A stretch of DNA of 64,000 bases, from assembly GCA_023014365.1 (NCBI GenBank), contig JAEBUN010000037.1, positions 341,289 through 405,288 on the forward strand, written 5' to 3'. Below, one piece after another: positions 10,720 through 24,500 of the stretch. Numbering within the stretch: the stretch's first letter is position 1; every line of letters begins with the position of its first letter. The translations under genes were made by a program, and so were the position numbers. Source of the DNA: Lepiota brunneoincarnata (taxonomy: Eukaryota > Basidiomycota > Agaricomycetes > Agaricales > Agaricaceae). Below the pieces are notes generated by a model, which saw only the letters and a list, made by a program, of their open reading frames with translations, made no database searches and was not told the origin of the DNA.

Positions 10720-12152
10720 TCAGAATTTAGGGCTCTTCAAAGGAGCAAGGCTACGCTGACATTCCGGAAACCTGCTTGACTGGACCTGGCATTTTAAAGA
10801 ACAGTGCGATGGCTGCCATGGAGATAACTGTGAAATCTTAGGTGAAACTTGGCCCTCCGCGTGAAAAAAAAAAGCCGGATTTGGACATACGGAACTTGAG
10901 GGTGAAGTAGAAGATGGCATCCTGGTATATTTTCCGGGCGAGTGTGTTGTTGTCTACATGATAGTATTTCCTGATTCTTGCAACGATGACCATTAACACT
11001 AGGACTGTCGATGGGGTGGGATCAAAGATTACAGATAGTAGCAGAGACATAGAAATGCAACATACTGAACTCGATTATCGATGCGATAATCACCCCCCAC
11101 AGGGACAACTTGGCCTGGCCTTTCAGCTATAAGAAAACATTGCGGGACGATTGCAGGATTGTTAATAGGCGGCTCGAAAACTGACAAGCGGAGACTTATT
11201 TTAGAATATTAGGTAAATTACAGCTGCACAACTCACGCTCTGTTGATTTCATGACCAACACATTTATTACGATCCCTGCCTGTGATCCATCCCTGCACCG
11301 AGAAACAGCTCACCAAGGGGAAAAATATGTGGTCAAAAGACTCACAGTTGCTAGTAATATAAGGAAAACAGCTACGCCTCGAGAGGTACCCCACAATGCA
11401 TATGCACGCAGGAAGAAGACACCTATGTAATAAATACTCAGCACTCAAAGACGCCTTCGGCTGGCCACGTCCATGTTCAGAATTTCTCACATTGTCCGAG
11501 TATCATCCCAAAAGCCGCTACCCCTGACATGGATATGGTCATTTACACACTGGTATTGTTAGTGACAGAAACTCACATATGGAAGCAACACCCATAACAA
11601 AGCATAGTCTATGCTGCCATGCCCAATAACTTGATTAAGCTTTGAAAAAATTCTAACCTTGGGGATACTTACACCCATTATACCAGTCATGGCTTCGACA
11701 TTTGCTTTTCAACCGTCTGGTGGGCCCTCTAAAGGATAGGTGACGTACAGGATAGTGATATTGCAAAATCAAAGAAGGTTGTGTAACGGCAGGCGAGATA
11801 GAGGATGTTGATTTTGGCCCATTTTCCTCTCCAAATGCTTGCAAACTAGTCTCCGTCAGAGAACCCTGTGGTGACGCACGGCATTCTAGTAGTGAGCAAG
11901 GGACATACCTCGCGAGGGAGGAGGTCTAGGTAGTCATATACAAAGAAGGTGTAGATGGCGACTATCGTTGAGCATTTGGTCGGTCATAGGTCGGATCATT
12001 GTTTTGATAGCCCTTCTAGTGAAAAGACCCACCTTGTGCATACTAAGAAAGAGTCTTCAGCCTCCAAAATGCATCAAGAATGAGGAAAGCTACCTCCAAA
12101 CAGCGAAACTGGAAGATGAGCGACTCAGCTGCATTGTCTAATCTCATGCTAG
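10720..12152 (-). CDS. DUF6533 membrane protein gene 2 (multi-exon)
   Basis: Minus-strand exons in order: MRLDNAAESLIFQFRCLEVAF near 12130; TIVAIYTFFVYDYLDLLPREV near 11930; SIWRGKWAKINILYLACRYT near 11800; GVFFLRAYALWGTSRGVAV near 11400; and a late exon SVIFDPTPSTVLVLMVIVAR near 11000 followed by a Lys/Tyr-rich cytosolic segment. The DUF6533 signature (DY-x-LPREV followed by W+xKW and LYLxxRY) is clear. It keeps the C-terminal exons that gene 1 lacks. Exact splice sites and the stop, placed near 10720-10840, are approximate. Membrane protein of unknown function; one of a tandem group. Confidence 0.65.
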
Positions 12153-12544
12153 TGTGCATGGTTTGAAACCTGAAGTGGAGGACGAGCTTCCTTCACAGTG
12201 TAGTGGAGGTATTTGAATTTATAACGTGGGGTTGGGGGCTGGACGCATAGTGTGGTGCTACGCTCCTGATCATCAAAAAATGCATCAATATTATTAATTC
12301 AGTTGAAGACCGGGTGAAACCCGGTTGGGTAACAGATGTTCTTACAGGTAGAATCACAGCGTAAATCGATACGCACGGTCTCTGCTGATTAGAGAGTGAA
12401 AGTGCGGAGTAAGAGGTAGGTGTTACAAGCAGTCACGTCGGGTCACGCTATCTACGGTGTTCCGAGGGGCATCGGTTACACCGGGGCACCGAGTCCTGAG
12501 AACTCGAACAATGTTTCATTACGGTAAAATAAAGTCACTTGGGA

Positions 12545-13110
12545 ATACTGCAAAAGTATACCTACAAACAATGAAACCGGAGGATAGGTTGCACCGCTGC
12601 CCCACCTAGTGCCATGTTAATGACGCCAGTGAAAAAGATGAAGTGGTGCGAAGGAACGCGTTACGAGTATCTACCTGATGGGGTTATTGGAATGGGTGGG
12701 CGGCGCAATTCCCTTGGGCTCTATTGATGTGATGGTGATGCAATAGCGAGTACCCGAGTGATTCAATGGTGATTACTTATTATTCTTGTTCACGACAGAA
12801 TATGCCTCGAACACACGATTGATGGCGTTACTAGCGCTGGATGCTAAGCGGTGAATGTTGAACATTAGATTGGTACTTTAACACCCAACTGCTCCGATGC
12901 CTCTCTGTTCCAGTCAGCCCTCTTGAAGTTCCCTCTCCCCAATATGCCCCCTTGATATAGTAGAATCCCAAGAGCCATTATACTTACACATCCTAGACCG
13001 AGTTGTTCGCGGATGTTCTGGCCTTTCTCCAACACCCCAAGACCTCAAGATGCCAAGCCCCCGCCCGAGCGCTGCTCCATTTGACTACAACCAGTAAAAT
13101 TTTCCAGCAT
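12545..13110 (-). pseudogene. Relic of a third DUF6533 first exon plus duplicated upstream DNA
   Basis: On the minus strand near 12555-12615 the sequence reads MALGGAAVQPILRFHCL and then a stop, matching the first exon of gene 1. The following DNA to 13110 aligns with the region upstream of gene 1. No further exons of this copy are seen, as gene 2 lies next to it. It is a decayed duplicate. Confidence 0.6.
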
Positions 13111-14372
13111 ATGATCAGACCCTTCCCTGCTTATACATGCACCAACTACGACGAGCAGTAGTGTCCCCGGCTATGCCCAAGTCGACGAATTCGATGCGTA
13201 CGAGGACGGTTCGTACGAATCGGGAGAGGAAGTAGAATACGTCAATCCCTGACCTGAGCAAACATCGAGCCAGCACTTGTCTCAAGCTCGACAACATATC
13301 GACTCGTCACCCTATCCCCACCATCGCATATTCGGTAAAACTGACAAAGGCCTCATGTGGATTTGATATAGGGCCTAGACACTCCCGACGTCCTTATTAC
13401 AGTGATCGAGGACGATACTTCAAGATAAAGAGCTGCTATGTGGGCGAGCTGATATGTAAAGGTGCGGCTCTTTCCTTTCCACCATACACACTCCTCCCCA
13501 ATAGCTCACTTTTCGTCATCTAGAAACGACAGAACAGGGAAATAATCCACAGGCGATGCTGCGGATAACTTTGGCCCTGGAGTACACGGATCCTGATATC
13601 GAACCATGATCACGGCCTAGCCTTTTTTTTTTGGAAAACATTGCCCAACTGCTGTGGATCCAATGATGCTCATCGACCACCTCACAGGCATCTCGCGGCC
13701 ACCTCGTGCCGACCACATTGATGACAAGGAGTCAAGAAGCACAGGAAAACAAAAAGGCGGGCGAAGGGCAATGGGCAATGGGCAGAAAGAGATTATTTTC
13801 AATGACTGACAATGGTATGGACGTGGGTCGAGGAGTGATTCTGTCAACGGAATGTTCTCACATACGCACGTGCCACTTGGGCGGATCATCACGTTACCAT
13901 GGTATGACTACGACGCAGTGTTGCAGTACTTGAATGCACGATGGTGACGACCTGGTGTTGGCCTTCCCACTGACTGGAAACATCCTGGATGACCACAACT
14001 TTGGTAGGGTTGAACACCCAAGTGTAAGATCTCAGGCATACCCCTGCTTGCCCCGCTTGTGCTTTACTGCGCCACAGAACCCCAAACGCACCTAATAATC
14101 AAGCTGGTCTACTACAGACCGAGTCATCTCCACGATCGAGTCAGGAGTCGAGGTCTTGAGCTGTAGGTGAGGGTTCTCCCATCCTAGTTAGCTTCCTGCG
14201 ACTACATCGCTCCCATGTACCAATCCTCCATCAGTTTAATCGGTCGACCCCAAAAGCATCTTCAAATAGTGCATTCATAGCTTACGGGCATAATACATAG
14301 ACACGACGGTAGTTCCAACTAGTACAACGAGCGGAAGAACGACAAAACGAAGAGCGAGTCGCATAACGCCGT
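13111..14372. other. Intergenic, no supported gene
   Basis: Open frames of 60-90 codons occur on both strands around 13.5-13.9 kb but overlap one another and lack recognisable motifs. I see no structured RNA or repeat in it. Confidence 0.5.
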
Positions 14373-14853
14373 TTAGGCACCGAAACCGTATAGGGTGCGG
14401 CCGGAGCGCTTGAGGGCGTAGACGACATCGAGTGCGGTGACGGTTTTGCTGCACAAACATAGGGTAAGTAGGCGGATATGGAAAGGTGAAAAGATGTCGC
14501 ACCGCTTGGCATGCTCGGTGTAGGTAACAGAGTCACGAATGACATTCTCGAGGAAGATCTTGAGGACACCACGAGTCTCCTCGTAAATGAGACCAGAAAT
14601 ACGCTTGACACCACCACGGCGAGCGAGACGACGAATAGCGGGTTTGGTTATACCTGTGATTATTTGATAAACCATTGGTGATGTTACCAAAGTTGTGAGG
14701 ACATACCCTGAATGTTATCACGGAGAATCTTGCGGTGACGCTTAGCACCACCCTTGCCGAGGCCCTAACGATATAGGATATATTGTTAGCATTGGTGTTT
14801 ATGCAAGAATAGGGACCTGGAAGTACCTTGCCACCCTTTCCGCGTCCAGACAT
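14373..14853 (-). CDS. H4: Histone H4 (four exons)
   Basis: Core nucleosomal histone H4, which pairs with H3 and packages nuclear DNA. Exon 1 (14853-14827) encodes MSGRGKGGK; exon 2 (14764-14707) [19 protein letters not shown]; exon 3 (14653-14503) [18 protein letters not shown] through YTEHAKR; exon 4 (14448-14373) [14 protein letters not shown] and RTLYGFGA. Introns follow GT-AG. The reconstructed protein has the standard length of about 103 residues with all helices present; the only variation I noticed is KRSGRTLYG, where many H4 proteins have KRQGRTLYG. Several introns in H4 are normal for basidiomycetes. I did not find the divergent H3 partner that often accompanies H4 in fungi. Confidence 0.97.
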
Positions 14854-15510
14854 GTCGTTCTTAGGGTAAGTGGTGAGATTAGTTGCGAGAAGTTATGACC
14901 TGCGAGTCTTGGGCAGGGGGTGATGGTGGTGGTAGCAAAGAGAGCGTTGTTTGGTGATGTGACACGCTTCTTTAATTGCCATTTGTGCGCGTTTTAGTTT
15001 GGCCTTGTTGACGCGCCCTGACGCGGTGCATCGGTTTATTACAAGTCGCCCACCACAACTTCGCCCCTATCTCAGATTCATAGATCGACTGTCAAGTGCG
15101 CGCACCACTTGCACTGCTGTTCTCTATTCAATCGTTAGGACTCAGCCAATAGCTGGCAAACTTCTGACCAGGTCATAGTTCCAGACGGGCTATCTAGAAG
15201 GGTCTTGTCGGTCCTTCAAGTTTACCCGTCAGTCTCTCCGCACGTCCCCCCGAATTACACTTATTTTTCTCATACTATCAAAAGCGGGGAAAGTACATTC
15301 GACTAATATTCTGTTTTCCCAGACATTTAACTGTTTGCATAAGCTCAAGTTCAAACGTTGATCAGTCAAGTCGTGCACTAGCACCAGATCATGCACAGTA
15401 GCTACGTTCTATCGAACGTACTAAATTAGTAGTACAACTCGGATACATTATTCGATATAATACCTGGAAATAGGGTATAGACAGAAGAGTTGGGCCATCG
15501 GCCAGAGCAA
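14854..15510. other. Upstream region of H4 and intergenic DNA
   Basis: The 5' flank of H4 (14854-15000) is presumably its promoter, but I see no unambiguous TATA box and no divergent H3 gene. The rest to 15510 has no credible open frame. Confidence 0.45.
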
Positions 15511-17690
15511 TTATGCCCTTTGCCTAATATCCAACACAACCGGAATAGTAGCTCCAGAAGTATCGGCCCATCTTCTCCTCTCAGGGAACTTATCTTGCGA
15601 CTCCCCCATATTCAAATCCGCCGACGAGGAGTTGCGCGAGGCGAGGGAGATGCTCGAACTTGATCTAGGGACACCGGAGGGTTCTTCCACTTCGTCCTGC
15701 CTCTGTACCCGCAACGCCGAATTCCCAACGACCACCCTCCCAATCGAGGTGTTATTCAACACCTTCCGCACGTAACCGCAGGTGATCATACGGGCGATAA
15801 GAAGGACCAGAGCCGTGATAAATATAGGGAGCCACATCATCAACAGAATAAACCCGGGGATGGCATACTTGAAATCGTACTCGAGCGATTTCTGGTTAAG
15901 GGCCACCCGCAAAGCCGGGCTACTATGCGTTCCGACAAGATTATTTGCCGCAATATCCGTCCATACGAGGTTGCGGAATCTGGGCAGGGCCGGCCGTCGG
16001 GTTTCGTTCAATGATGGACTGGAATTTGTCTTTCATTGCATAATCAGAGGAACCCGTGTAATCCGTAAGGTATCCGTCGTCGCTCAAACGCATTTCGTAG
16101 ACTTTGCCCCAAGCTGCTGAATGAGCAGCAAGTGGCTCACCCTGACCCAGTGCAGCGAACATGGAACTAGTACCTGCAGGGAGGTAGAGATGGTCGCCAC
16201 GGGCCGTCCATAGTGATGGATCGCCTTCGAACCGGTCGTCCACTCGGCCCCACATCAAATTAATATTCGCGATCGTCAAATTTGCCCTTTCCACACCCCA
16301 GAGGACTGGCGAATTTGCTGGCTGTCGAGAGACCTTTAGATTCTGAAGACTGGAAGTATCGTTGGTAAAAAAGGTGACGGTCTGGATGCTAGCACGCGTC
16401 GCGCTAGCGCAGATATGTATCCCTTGACTCCAACTCGAGTTGCCATCAAAGATCCTACGATCCCCGCCATCCGTCCGGAGGGGAGGCCCCAGCAAACCCC
16501 CACACGAGACGTGAGCGTATGATATGTTCGCAGTATCTGCTCCACCGAATCCCGCACAAATAACTTGTAGTTCGGATTCGGCCGAGTCGTTGAGGTAGCT
16601 CAGGCCCAAGCTTGTGATCTTATTAATGCCCTGGTTGAGCGTGCTATTCTCCGCACTGTCATTGGTTGTGAAGCGTTTTCCATCAAAGGAACCGTTCAAG
16701 GCGTTGAAATGTATCGCAGAAAAGAAGTTGCTGAAAAGAGCACCCGTGCGCGCATGTTGTTTGAGATCAATCTGTTGACCATCGGGGTCCAGCGGGGGAG
16801 GAGGGTTATCGGGGAGCCCGAAAAATCCTCCATGATCGGTGACGTTGAACGTTTTCGAAATGCCAAACTCGGGCCCGTCCTCTATCAAATAATCGACAGT
16901 CAAATTGGTGTTGATACATTCTGTGACGGGTTCCAGCCATAGAATATCCTCCGCCCAGGTGCCTCCTTCTGTTGCGATTGGCACCGTATGGTTCCAGAGG
17001 CCAATTCCAGGACCATTCCACAGACATAGTCCACGATGAGGCCTTCGACTGCTAACACGCCGTCGCGCAAGATGAGGGATTGTGAAGTGCCGAGAATGCC
17101 CCCGCTCATATTCGGGCGAATGCCACCATTATAGAAACGACGGTACTGCATAGAAAATGGGCCGTGGGGCGTGCTGTCGAATGTTTCTATGATTGAAGAT
17201 GCATATGTGGTGTTATACGGATTGTTATCACTCCCTGGACACTGGAAATAGATCAAGGGCACCGCAGGTTCGTCCATACAGGAACTCGTGACGGTGGGGC
17301 GTTGTGGCAATCCCCATAGCAGACGTGTCAGGGATATATCTGGCCTGCATGGATCGGTAACTTGAAGGTGAGGGAGGGCCTGTACGGAGCCCTAGAGGAA
17401 GGGTGACGCCAGTAATGGGTATAAGGATGACGCTGACTGTGGAGAGGTATGAGAGAATTGAAACAGCGGTACCGGGCCTGCCGGCGCTGGAATCCGCGCG
17501 AAGGAGAGTTGGCCAAAGGGAAGAATGAAACATTCTAGAGATTGAACTCCAGGAAAGAGCGGAATTGACCTTTGGCATAAGAAAGATCAAGAGGATGACG
17601 AGGGAGAGAGAAAGGGTGTGTTGGATGAAGGTGATAACTGCATTGATGATCGTGGCTGCTTGGGCAACAGAGATGCGAGTTACAATGAAC
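15511..17690 (-). pseudogene. Ectodomain membrane protein family, copy C (several frameshifts)
   Basis: Minus-strand homologue of the intact genes at 48450-50678 and 51712-53916. It keeps the N-terminal membrane segment (ISVAQAATIINAV, then TLSLSLVILLIFLM), the FSMQYRRF block, the TECINTNLT block, GRVDDRFEGDPSL, NLVWTDI and the C-terminal membrane helix (YAIPGFILLMMWLPIFITA). The frame breaks at least four times: one extra base just after the start (about 17684), near 17260, near 16985, and an extra base near 15975 before FRNLVWTDI. It has a large extracellular part with many N-x-S/T sites and short cytosolic ends by hydropathy. Function is unknown. The breaks are either pseudogene decay or, less likely given their number, assembly errors. 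Confidence 0.75.
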
Positions 17691-17699
17691 TGTCATGGA

Positions 17700-18500
17700 T
17701 GTGGGGGACTATTGCGGCTCGCATTATTTTGCGGGTATAAATGCTGAATATATCACTGGGGACACGTTGGTGACTCGGAGCCAGGCCGACAAAAATAAAG
17801 CTGTTGTGGAGGTGCCCCGCTCTGTTCATGGAGCGTCATCCACCGCACCTCCCACGAAGAGGGCGGACCACTTGACTTCTTTCCTAAATCCTCATCGAGC
17901 TCATCGTTAATCTCGACGTTCACCGGAACAATGTTCTCTGGCCTCTTCCATAAAAGGAAATTGCCATTTCAGTTGAATTGCTATTCACGCCTTTGTTTGC
18001 TGTTGTTGATGCACCGTAGATTCGCGGCTGTTTGAACATTGACACGATTTTTGTCAACAGTTGCAGCGTCCGATTCGTACCGTTAATCGGCCGAAATTCC
18101 TTTGTTATTCGATCCCTCGCGACTCTTCTGGCTGATTGCTCAACGACAGGAACAATTCAGTAAGCAAGCGCCATTCACACTTCCCGATGATCGCCACACG
18201 GAGTTCCCAGAACGTTCTCATACCTTTGTGCTTAGTCGCCGCAGCCGTTCCTGGTAACACGGCTGAGATCAGTAAAACCTAGATTGACAACCCAGAGCCC
18301 AGATATTGACGGTTCTTGCATCCTGAACCTTCCTGAAGCTACGTTTCACAAGCTCCATCGCTACAGTGGGCAAAAGGACAGACACTTTTGGTTACATTTA
18401 GCGCTCGGCTCCCATCGTTCAAAAGCTGTTGCGCAGATTATCTCTTCTCCATCTCATCCCATTCCGGCAGACTTACAGCTCACCTTTCAACTAAATCACG
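17700..18500. promoter_or_regulatory. Divergent upstream region between copy C and the sacsin-like gene
   Basis: About 800 bp separate two genes pointing away from each other. No open frame with coding character is present. TTTATACCCGC (minus strand, about 17735) lies at a TATA-like distance upstream of copy C. No defined motif could be assigned to the sacsin-like side. Confidence 0.35.
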
Positions 18501-21500
18501 ATGCCAAAAACATTTATCCAGCACGCAGAAACCCTCGATGTGGTCAAGAACATTATGCAAAACTATCCACTCCCGGATGGGCTCATCCGCGAGATTATAC
18601 AGAATTCAGACGACGCGGGCGCGAGACGGCAGGTATGAGTGCCATCTGCTACCATCTGCTAGTTAAAGAAGCTGATCAACCTGGCATACAGCTACTCGCA
18701 ATCGATCGCCGTCGCCACCCCACCACCAGCCTCTATAGCGCCGACTATGCCGAGTACCAACAATCGCCCGCGCTTATAGCTTACAATGATGCCCTCTTTC
18801 AAGACAAGGATTGGGAGTCGTTGGAAAAAATCTTCAAATCCAGCAAGACCGACGTAAAGTGTGTTTTTTTTGCACTCATCTTCGTGCAGCTGATGTACGG
18901 TTTTGATAATAAACAGTGCTTTCGGCAAATTTGGTCAAGGATTCCGTTCCGTGTATCATGTACATCCATTTGCTTCCCCCAACTCCACGCTAAACACGAA
19001 CGACCTGACACCGATTCTCTAGTTAACAGACAGCCCGCAAATATTCTCTGGGCATACACTTACCCTTCTCAATCTCCTCAGTGCGGATCAAGGTCTAACG
19101 TTCGACATGTCAAACGAAGCCGACGCGAAGTACACTTCACATATCACACCTTTCCAGGGTATACCCACTGTACCTTATGCTTCATCCTCCCCACCATACA
19201 TTCCTGGTACCATCATTCGTCTACCCCTTCGTACACATGCCTCCCGTATCAGCAACAAGTGCCGCAAACCCTGATGATGTTTTGGTTCTCTTCAACGAAT
19301 TTGCGAAGAGCGACCTCGATTGCGTTCTCCTTTTCCTCAAAAATATTCATCAAATCGATATTTGGGAGATCAGCAGTGATGGGAGTGCGAAGGAAATATG
19401 CTGTTCGAAGTTGAGAAGCCAAGGTGAGAGACATAGCGGGGCTGGGGAGTATGAGACTTGGAAGGTTGTTGTCGAGGTTAATAACAGTCCGGATGCCATG
19501 GTGATGGCGAATACAACAAAGATGTGGAGAATGATCACATGCCCCTTCACCGATAACCTCTTCGTCGATGCCCTCCTGCAACTTGAACCTCTCGCCAGGA
19601 TCTGGAAGGGAGAAATGAGACAGGGAAAATTGAATCAGCGTATCACACTCGCAACACCTCTCTCTGACTCCAACTCAAGTTATCAGTACTGGCGTGGAGG
19701 CCGCCTCTTCAATGGCCTTCCACTTCCAACATCCGAGGCTACAGGCTGGCCAGTCCATGTCGATGCTCGGTTTGCAGTGAAATCCCTTCCCGACGGCAAT
19801 TACGGCAGTCTTTCGCAGAAAATAATGTTAATGCGAGGTGTGTCTAATCATCCTCCTTGATTCATTTTTTCAACTGATGAGGTACACTTAGTTTTGAGGA
19901 TAAGTGGAACCCCGTGCTCTTCAAGATATTCGTCCCACAGGCGTGGACGTACCTCCTCCATGTCCTCGCGCGTGACGACCATGTACAAGATATATTCCAG
20001 TTCTGGCCGCCTGCGGGACAAACAGGTATCAATGCAAGCGTGTCTCATGCTGTACCTGAATCACGCGGAATGCTCCAAATGGTGTTCGATCTTGTTGTCG
20101 TGGCCAAGCCTGCAATCTGGCCTGTATATGTTTCGGCCACTCCAGCTTCGGCTGGCGCTACGGTATCACAATCGGTGCCCGAGTTCGCAGATTTGGGACA
20201 ACTGAAGGTGGCCAAGGATGGGGAACATGCCTCTGAGTTGCGAAATGCATTGGCTGATAGTAGGTTGAGATTTACGAAGCCACCACAACACATATGCGCG
20301 TTGATCGAAAAAAGTCGGAAGTTTCAATTTTTGGATGAAAAGAATGTGCACGCCGATTTACTCGTGAGTTCCCCAGGCTCAGTGGAAATTTATTGCTAAC
20401 GATACTCATAGCAAAATGTTTCAGAGTTGGAACGAGCGATATCTACCACTCCCAGACATGCGACAGTCATTCTCACTTATCTCCTCAAATCAGAAGACTT
20501 GTCACTCCTTGCCGGCCTTCCCCTGTTAACGAACGTCGACGGACAACACGTTACACTCCGCTGCTTGCCTTCAGCTAGTAAAGATGAGAAATACATCCTA
20601 CACCCACTCTTCGATGGATTTTCCTCACCCGTATTCACAACATACGACTCTAGTGCAATTGCGGTGAATAAACTTCCACAGTCCATCTTGAAAATATTCA
20701 GAACCAAAGCCCCCAACACTCTTAATGTCGTCGAACTCACTCCCGAGAGAGTCAAGGAATACCTTTCCACGGACTCACGCTGGGTCTCTGGCTCTGATCC
20801 CAATTCCACTCTGCAGTCCCTCATCTCAAGTGATACTATCAGGTGGCTATCGAAGTTCTGGAGCTGGATTGAAGCGTGGGACCCTCGTGAGCAATTCCTG
20901 AGGATGGATGAAGTACGGCAGATGTACCTGGTGCCAACCCAGCTGGGTTTGAAGAGGTTAGGCGACCCGGTGTTTGATATGTCGATCACGCCTGCACTCG
21001 CAAAGTGTTTGCGTGCGTTAGGAATTGGATTGCTCCAGGGCGTGGGAGCTACTTTACTGTCCAAGTTGGGGGTTTTACGGCAGATTAGGGACGTGAGGGC
21101 GATATTGCAAGGTGTTTCGCCCACGCTCAGTCCATCTGGTAGTGGAGGTTTGGGTTCGGTAGGGCATACGACCACCACGACTCTAGGGCTAACCTGCGCA
21201 GACTGGAAGGCTCTTATCGATCATATAGCTCGTTCTGGTCTTGATCCTGCGACGCTGACTGAAGAAGAGAGGAGAAAGTTCCGCCTCTTACCAATATACC
21301 CCCTCGTTGATCCGCTCGACACTGTGGCACAACCAGGTCCCATACCGGAGAACAAGGTTGTTATGGGCGTTACCTCAATCGCGATCTTACCGATAATCGA
21401 GGGCCAAGTCTTTCTCGACCTACGGGGATATACTTCATTCGAAATCCTACGTTTCCTTCAACCTCTAACCCAACACCAGAATCCCGAGCACTACACGGCG

Positions 21501-24500
21501 CCGGTTCCTCTCCTGAAGCTCCTTGAACTGGCCGTGAAGAATTTTTTGAGTCAACCACCGGAGATTAAGCAGCGCATCGTGGAGTATGTGATGAAGCATG
21601 AGAGGGAAGTACCGAGGGCTGTGTTGGAGAAGCTGTGGGAAATGGATTTTATCGTTGGCCGGGATGGGGTATGTCGAAGGCCTGGAGAGGTTGTTGACCC
21701 AGGGTCTGGGGTGGGCGAAGTCCTCGTGATGGCTGCAGAGGTACTTGAGAGTGGGGACGAGGATGAAGGGAAGGGAAGATTTGACAAGTATCTGCCGAGA
21801 CTGGAGAGTGATACAGATAAACAAATCATTGAGAGCTTGACGAAGCTACCGGTATGCCCGTTGAGGCGGACGATGGACCAGGAGATGCTGCTTGGCGCCA
21901 CGGAACTAATCTCAGACAAGAAGGCTGTGGACGTGTCGAGGAGGTTGTTGAAGCTCTTGGCCACGAGCCCCGATTACGGCGAATTCGTGAAGATGATCCC
22001 CAAACGACACCAGTGGATCATGACAAATCTTGGATTGAAGGCGGCGCATGAATGTCGAGACCGCAGTGCGCGTCGGGCACTTTTTGATGAGGTATTCCCA
22101 CTGGTCGAGGATGGCATCCACATGACGGATGTCCTGAAGGGTGTGTTAGGGTGGACAGACGAGCTATCGCATCAAGTGCTTTCTGACCAGCTGCGTTTGA
22201 CTCTGGAGAAGGGTGGTGACTACTCCAAAGTCTATGAGATTATTAGGGAGATCGGATCTTGCCCGTTGACGAAAGACGATCTGGAGACGCTCCGGGGCGT
22301 GCTTGAGGGAAGAAAGTGGGTACCGACGAGAGAAGGGAGTTTGGTGGAGCCGGAGAACGCAGTGCTTGGGCAACCAGTCAATGGCGCTGAGTTCTGGGAG
22401 GTGCCGTTCAGCCAGGCAGCTTACCCTGGGGTGGTGGAATTTTTGAGGAGTATGGGAGTTGCCGAGAGGTAAGAGGCCCTTATTCTTCTCTCATTTTTAC
22501 CTGCTGGAAGACCGTAGGCCAATGACCGATGCGATTCTCAATCGGCTCGAGCGATTTGGACCCGGCCCTTTGTCTATCGAAAAGATTGCGAGCGTCGTGA
22601 TGCTCTTGGATATTCTCCCTCCTGATTTGGATGATGCAACGAAATCGCGTGTCTTTGTGCCAGATATCACCTGCACACTGCACCCCATTTCAGACGTCTG
22701 TTTCAACGACACAAGAACCCCGTCCGCACAGCTCCCGTGCAGCCTGAAACCTATTACACATGACTCTATCACACACCCCCTTGCTCTCAAACTCGGCATT
22801 GAACCCGTCGCTTCGGGGCTTTCGAAATATATGGGTGAAAGCTTCATCACATCTATCCAGACCGTCATCGCGAACTATAACGAGACACAGCTACTCATCG
22901 AGATGCTGGCGAACGCAGTTGATGCAGGAGCGAAGCAGTTTGTGATTGTAATCGACGAGATGTCCACCTCAAGCGAGCAGTTGATGTCACCCGGCCTTGG
23001 TGTGTTCCACCAATGTCCTGCACTTCTTGTATACAATGATGCGGCATTCACTGAGGAGGACTTCAATGGTCTATGTAATACTGGTGTGGGCAGCAAGAAG
23101 CGGCAGAAGGGCACAATCGGGCAGTTTGGACGCGGTGCTTTAACAATGTTTCACTTGACCGAGGTGAGGGTTAAGTCTCGCAACCACTCCGAGATTATTG
23201 AGCTCCTGTTTAGCTTCCTATGATCATATCCTCCGGGTATGCAGTGTTCATCGATCCCTCAAGATATCATCTTGCAAACTTGCCCCCGAACGCCAACATC
23301 CAGCAAATTGAACTAGGGACGCTACGGTGCGTACTCGAGTATTGCGAAGTTGGTTCCGTGGTTGACTGTACCGCTAGACGCTTTTATCCTGGACACCTTG
23401 ACTTTCTGAGTAACATCGGTGGATTGATCGACCTAGAACTCGAAGAAATTGCCAAGTTTTCTGGGGTAAGCGTCCAATATTGGAGCGTGATGGGTTCTTA
23501 GCATTTCCATATCAGACATTATTTCGTTTGCCAATGAGGACGGAGAATCACATCGGACACGAGTCCCCCATATCCAATTCCCTTTGGTGTACGAAAGATC
23601 TTCACGAACGGATACTAAATAAGTTCAAGGCCGTTGCTCGCAACTGTTTTCTATTCACGGGTCTTGAATCTATTCAAGTACTCAGGAGGACTCGGGAGGA
23701 TGTGGTCGAGTCACTGTGGAGCCTGAATGCAGAGCCTTCAAATCCGGTATCCGATGGACAATTTCAGCGACGAATGATCCAGATTACAGATGATCAGAAT
23801 CTGCGAACGCTCTGGCAGACAGTATCGTTCGTTGTTCCAGATGATTACATTCCGGAACCGAAAGCTGCCCTCATTGCCAAGTATGATCTCCGCCACCCAA
23901 AAGCTGCGCTGGCTGCGTTCATCAGGCCACCTGGAGCACAATATCAGGACTACCATGAAAAAGCTGTACTCTTCTCGACTATGCCCCTCACTGAAACTAC
24001 TGGACTTCCGGTGCATTGTTCAGCAACGTTCATAACAACAAATGATCGCAGGCATGTCCGGCTCCAGCTCGAAAACGACCCGGAACATCAAGCAGAATAC
24101 AATGTTTGGCTTCTGACCGAGGTTATTCCGCCCTTGTACCTCTACTTGTTGGAGCTGCTATTGACCGCTGGTGTGCCAAACGAGCACTTCTGGCCTATCA
24201 ACGATTCTGCGGGGTCTGTTGATCGTCACATTATTCGAGCCCTCTATGAGAACCACCTCGGCAATTCACCTCGGCAACTCTTTGGGAGTACTTTCAACTC
24301 TGAGCGCCACTTATCCCGTGAAGAGGTCGTCATCCTGGGGGACCGCTCCCCAATCCGTGCTGTCATGGATGTTCTTGCTCCTGAGAATGTCTCAACGTAC
24401 TCCGAGCCATTTCTGAGCCGTATCATTGATGATGCGGGGCTTTCACCTGTTTCACCTCGTTTTCTAAGAGACGAGATTCTGAAGGATCCAGCAAAGTTGC

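Noticed and set aside
13516..13933. Small genes between the DUF6533 cluster and H4
   Set aside because: Frames on opposite strands overlap and have no motif.
14282..14617. Minus-strand frame overlapping histone H4 in another phase
   Set aside because: It is a shadow of the strongly conserved H4 coding sequence.
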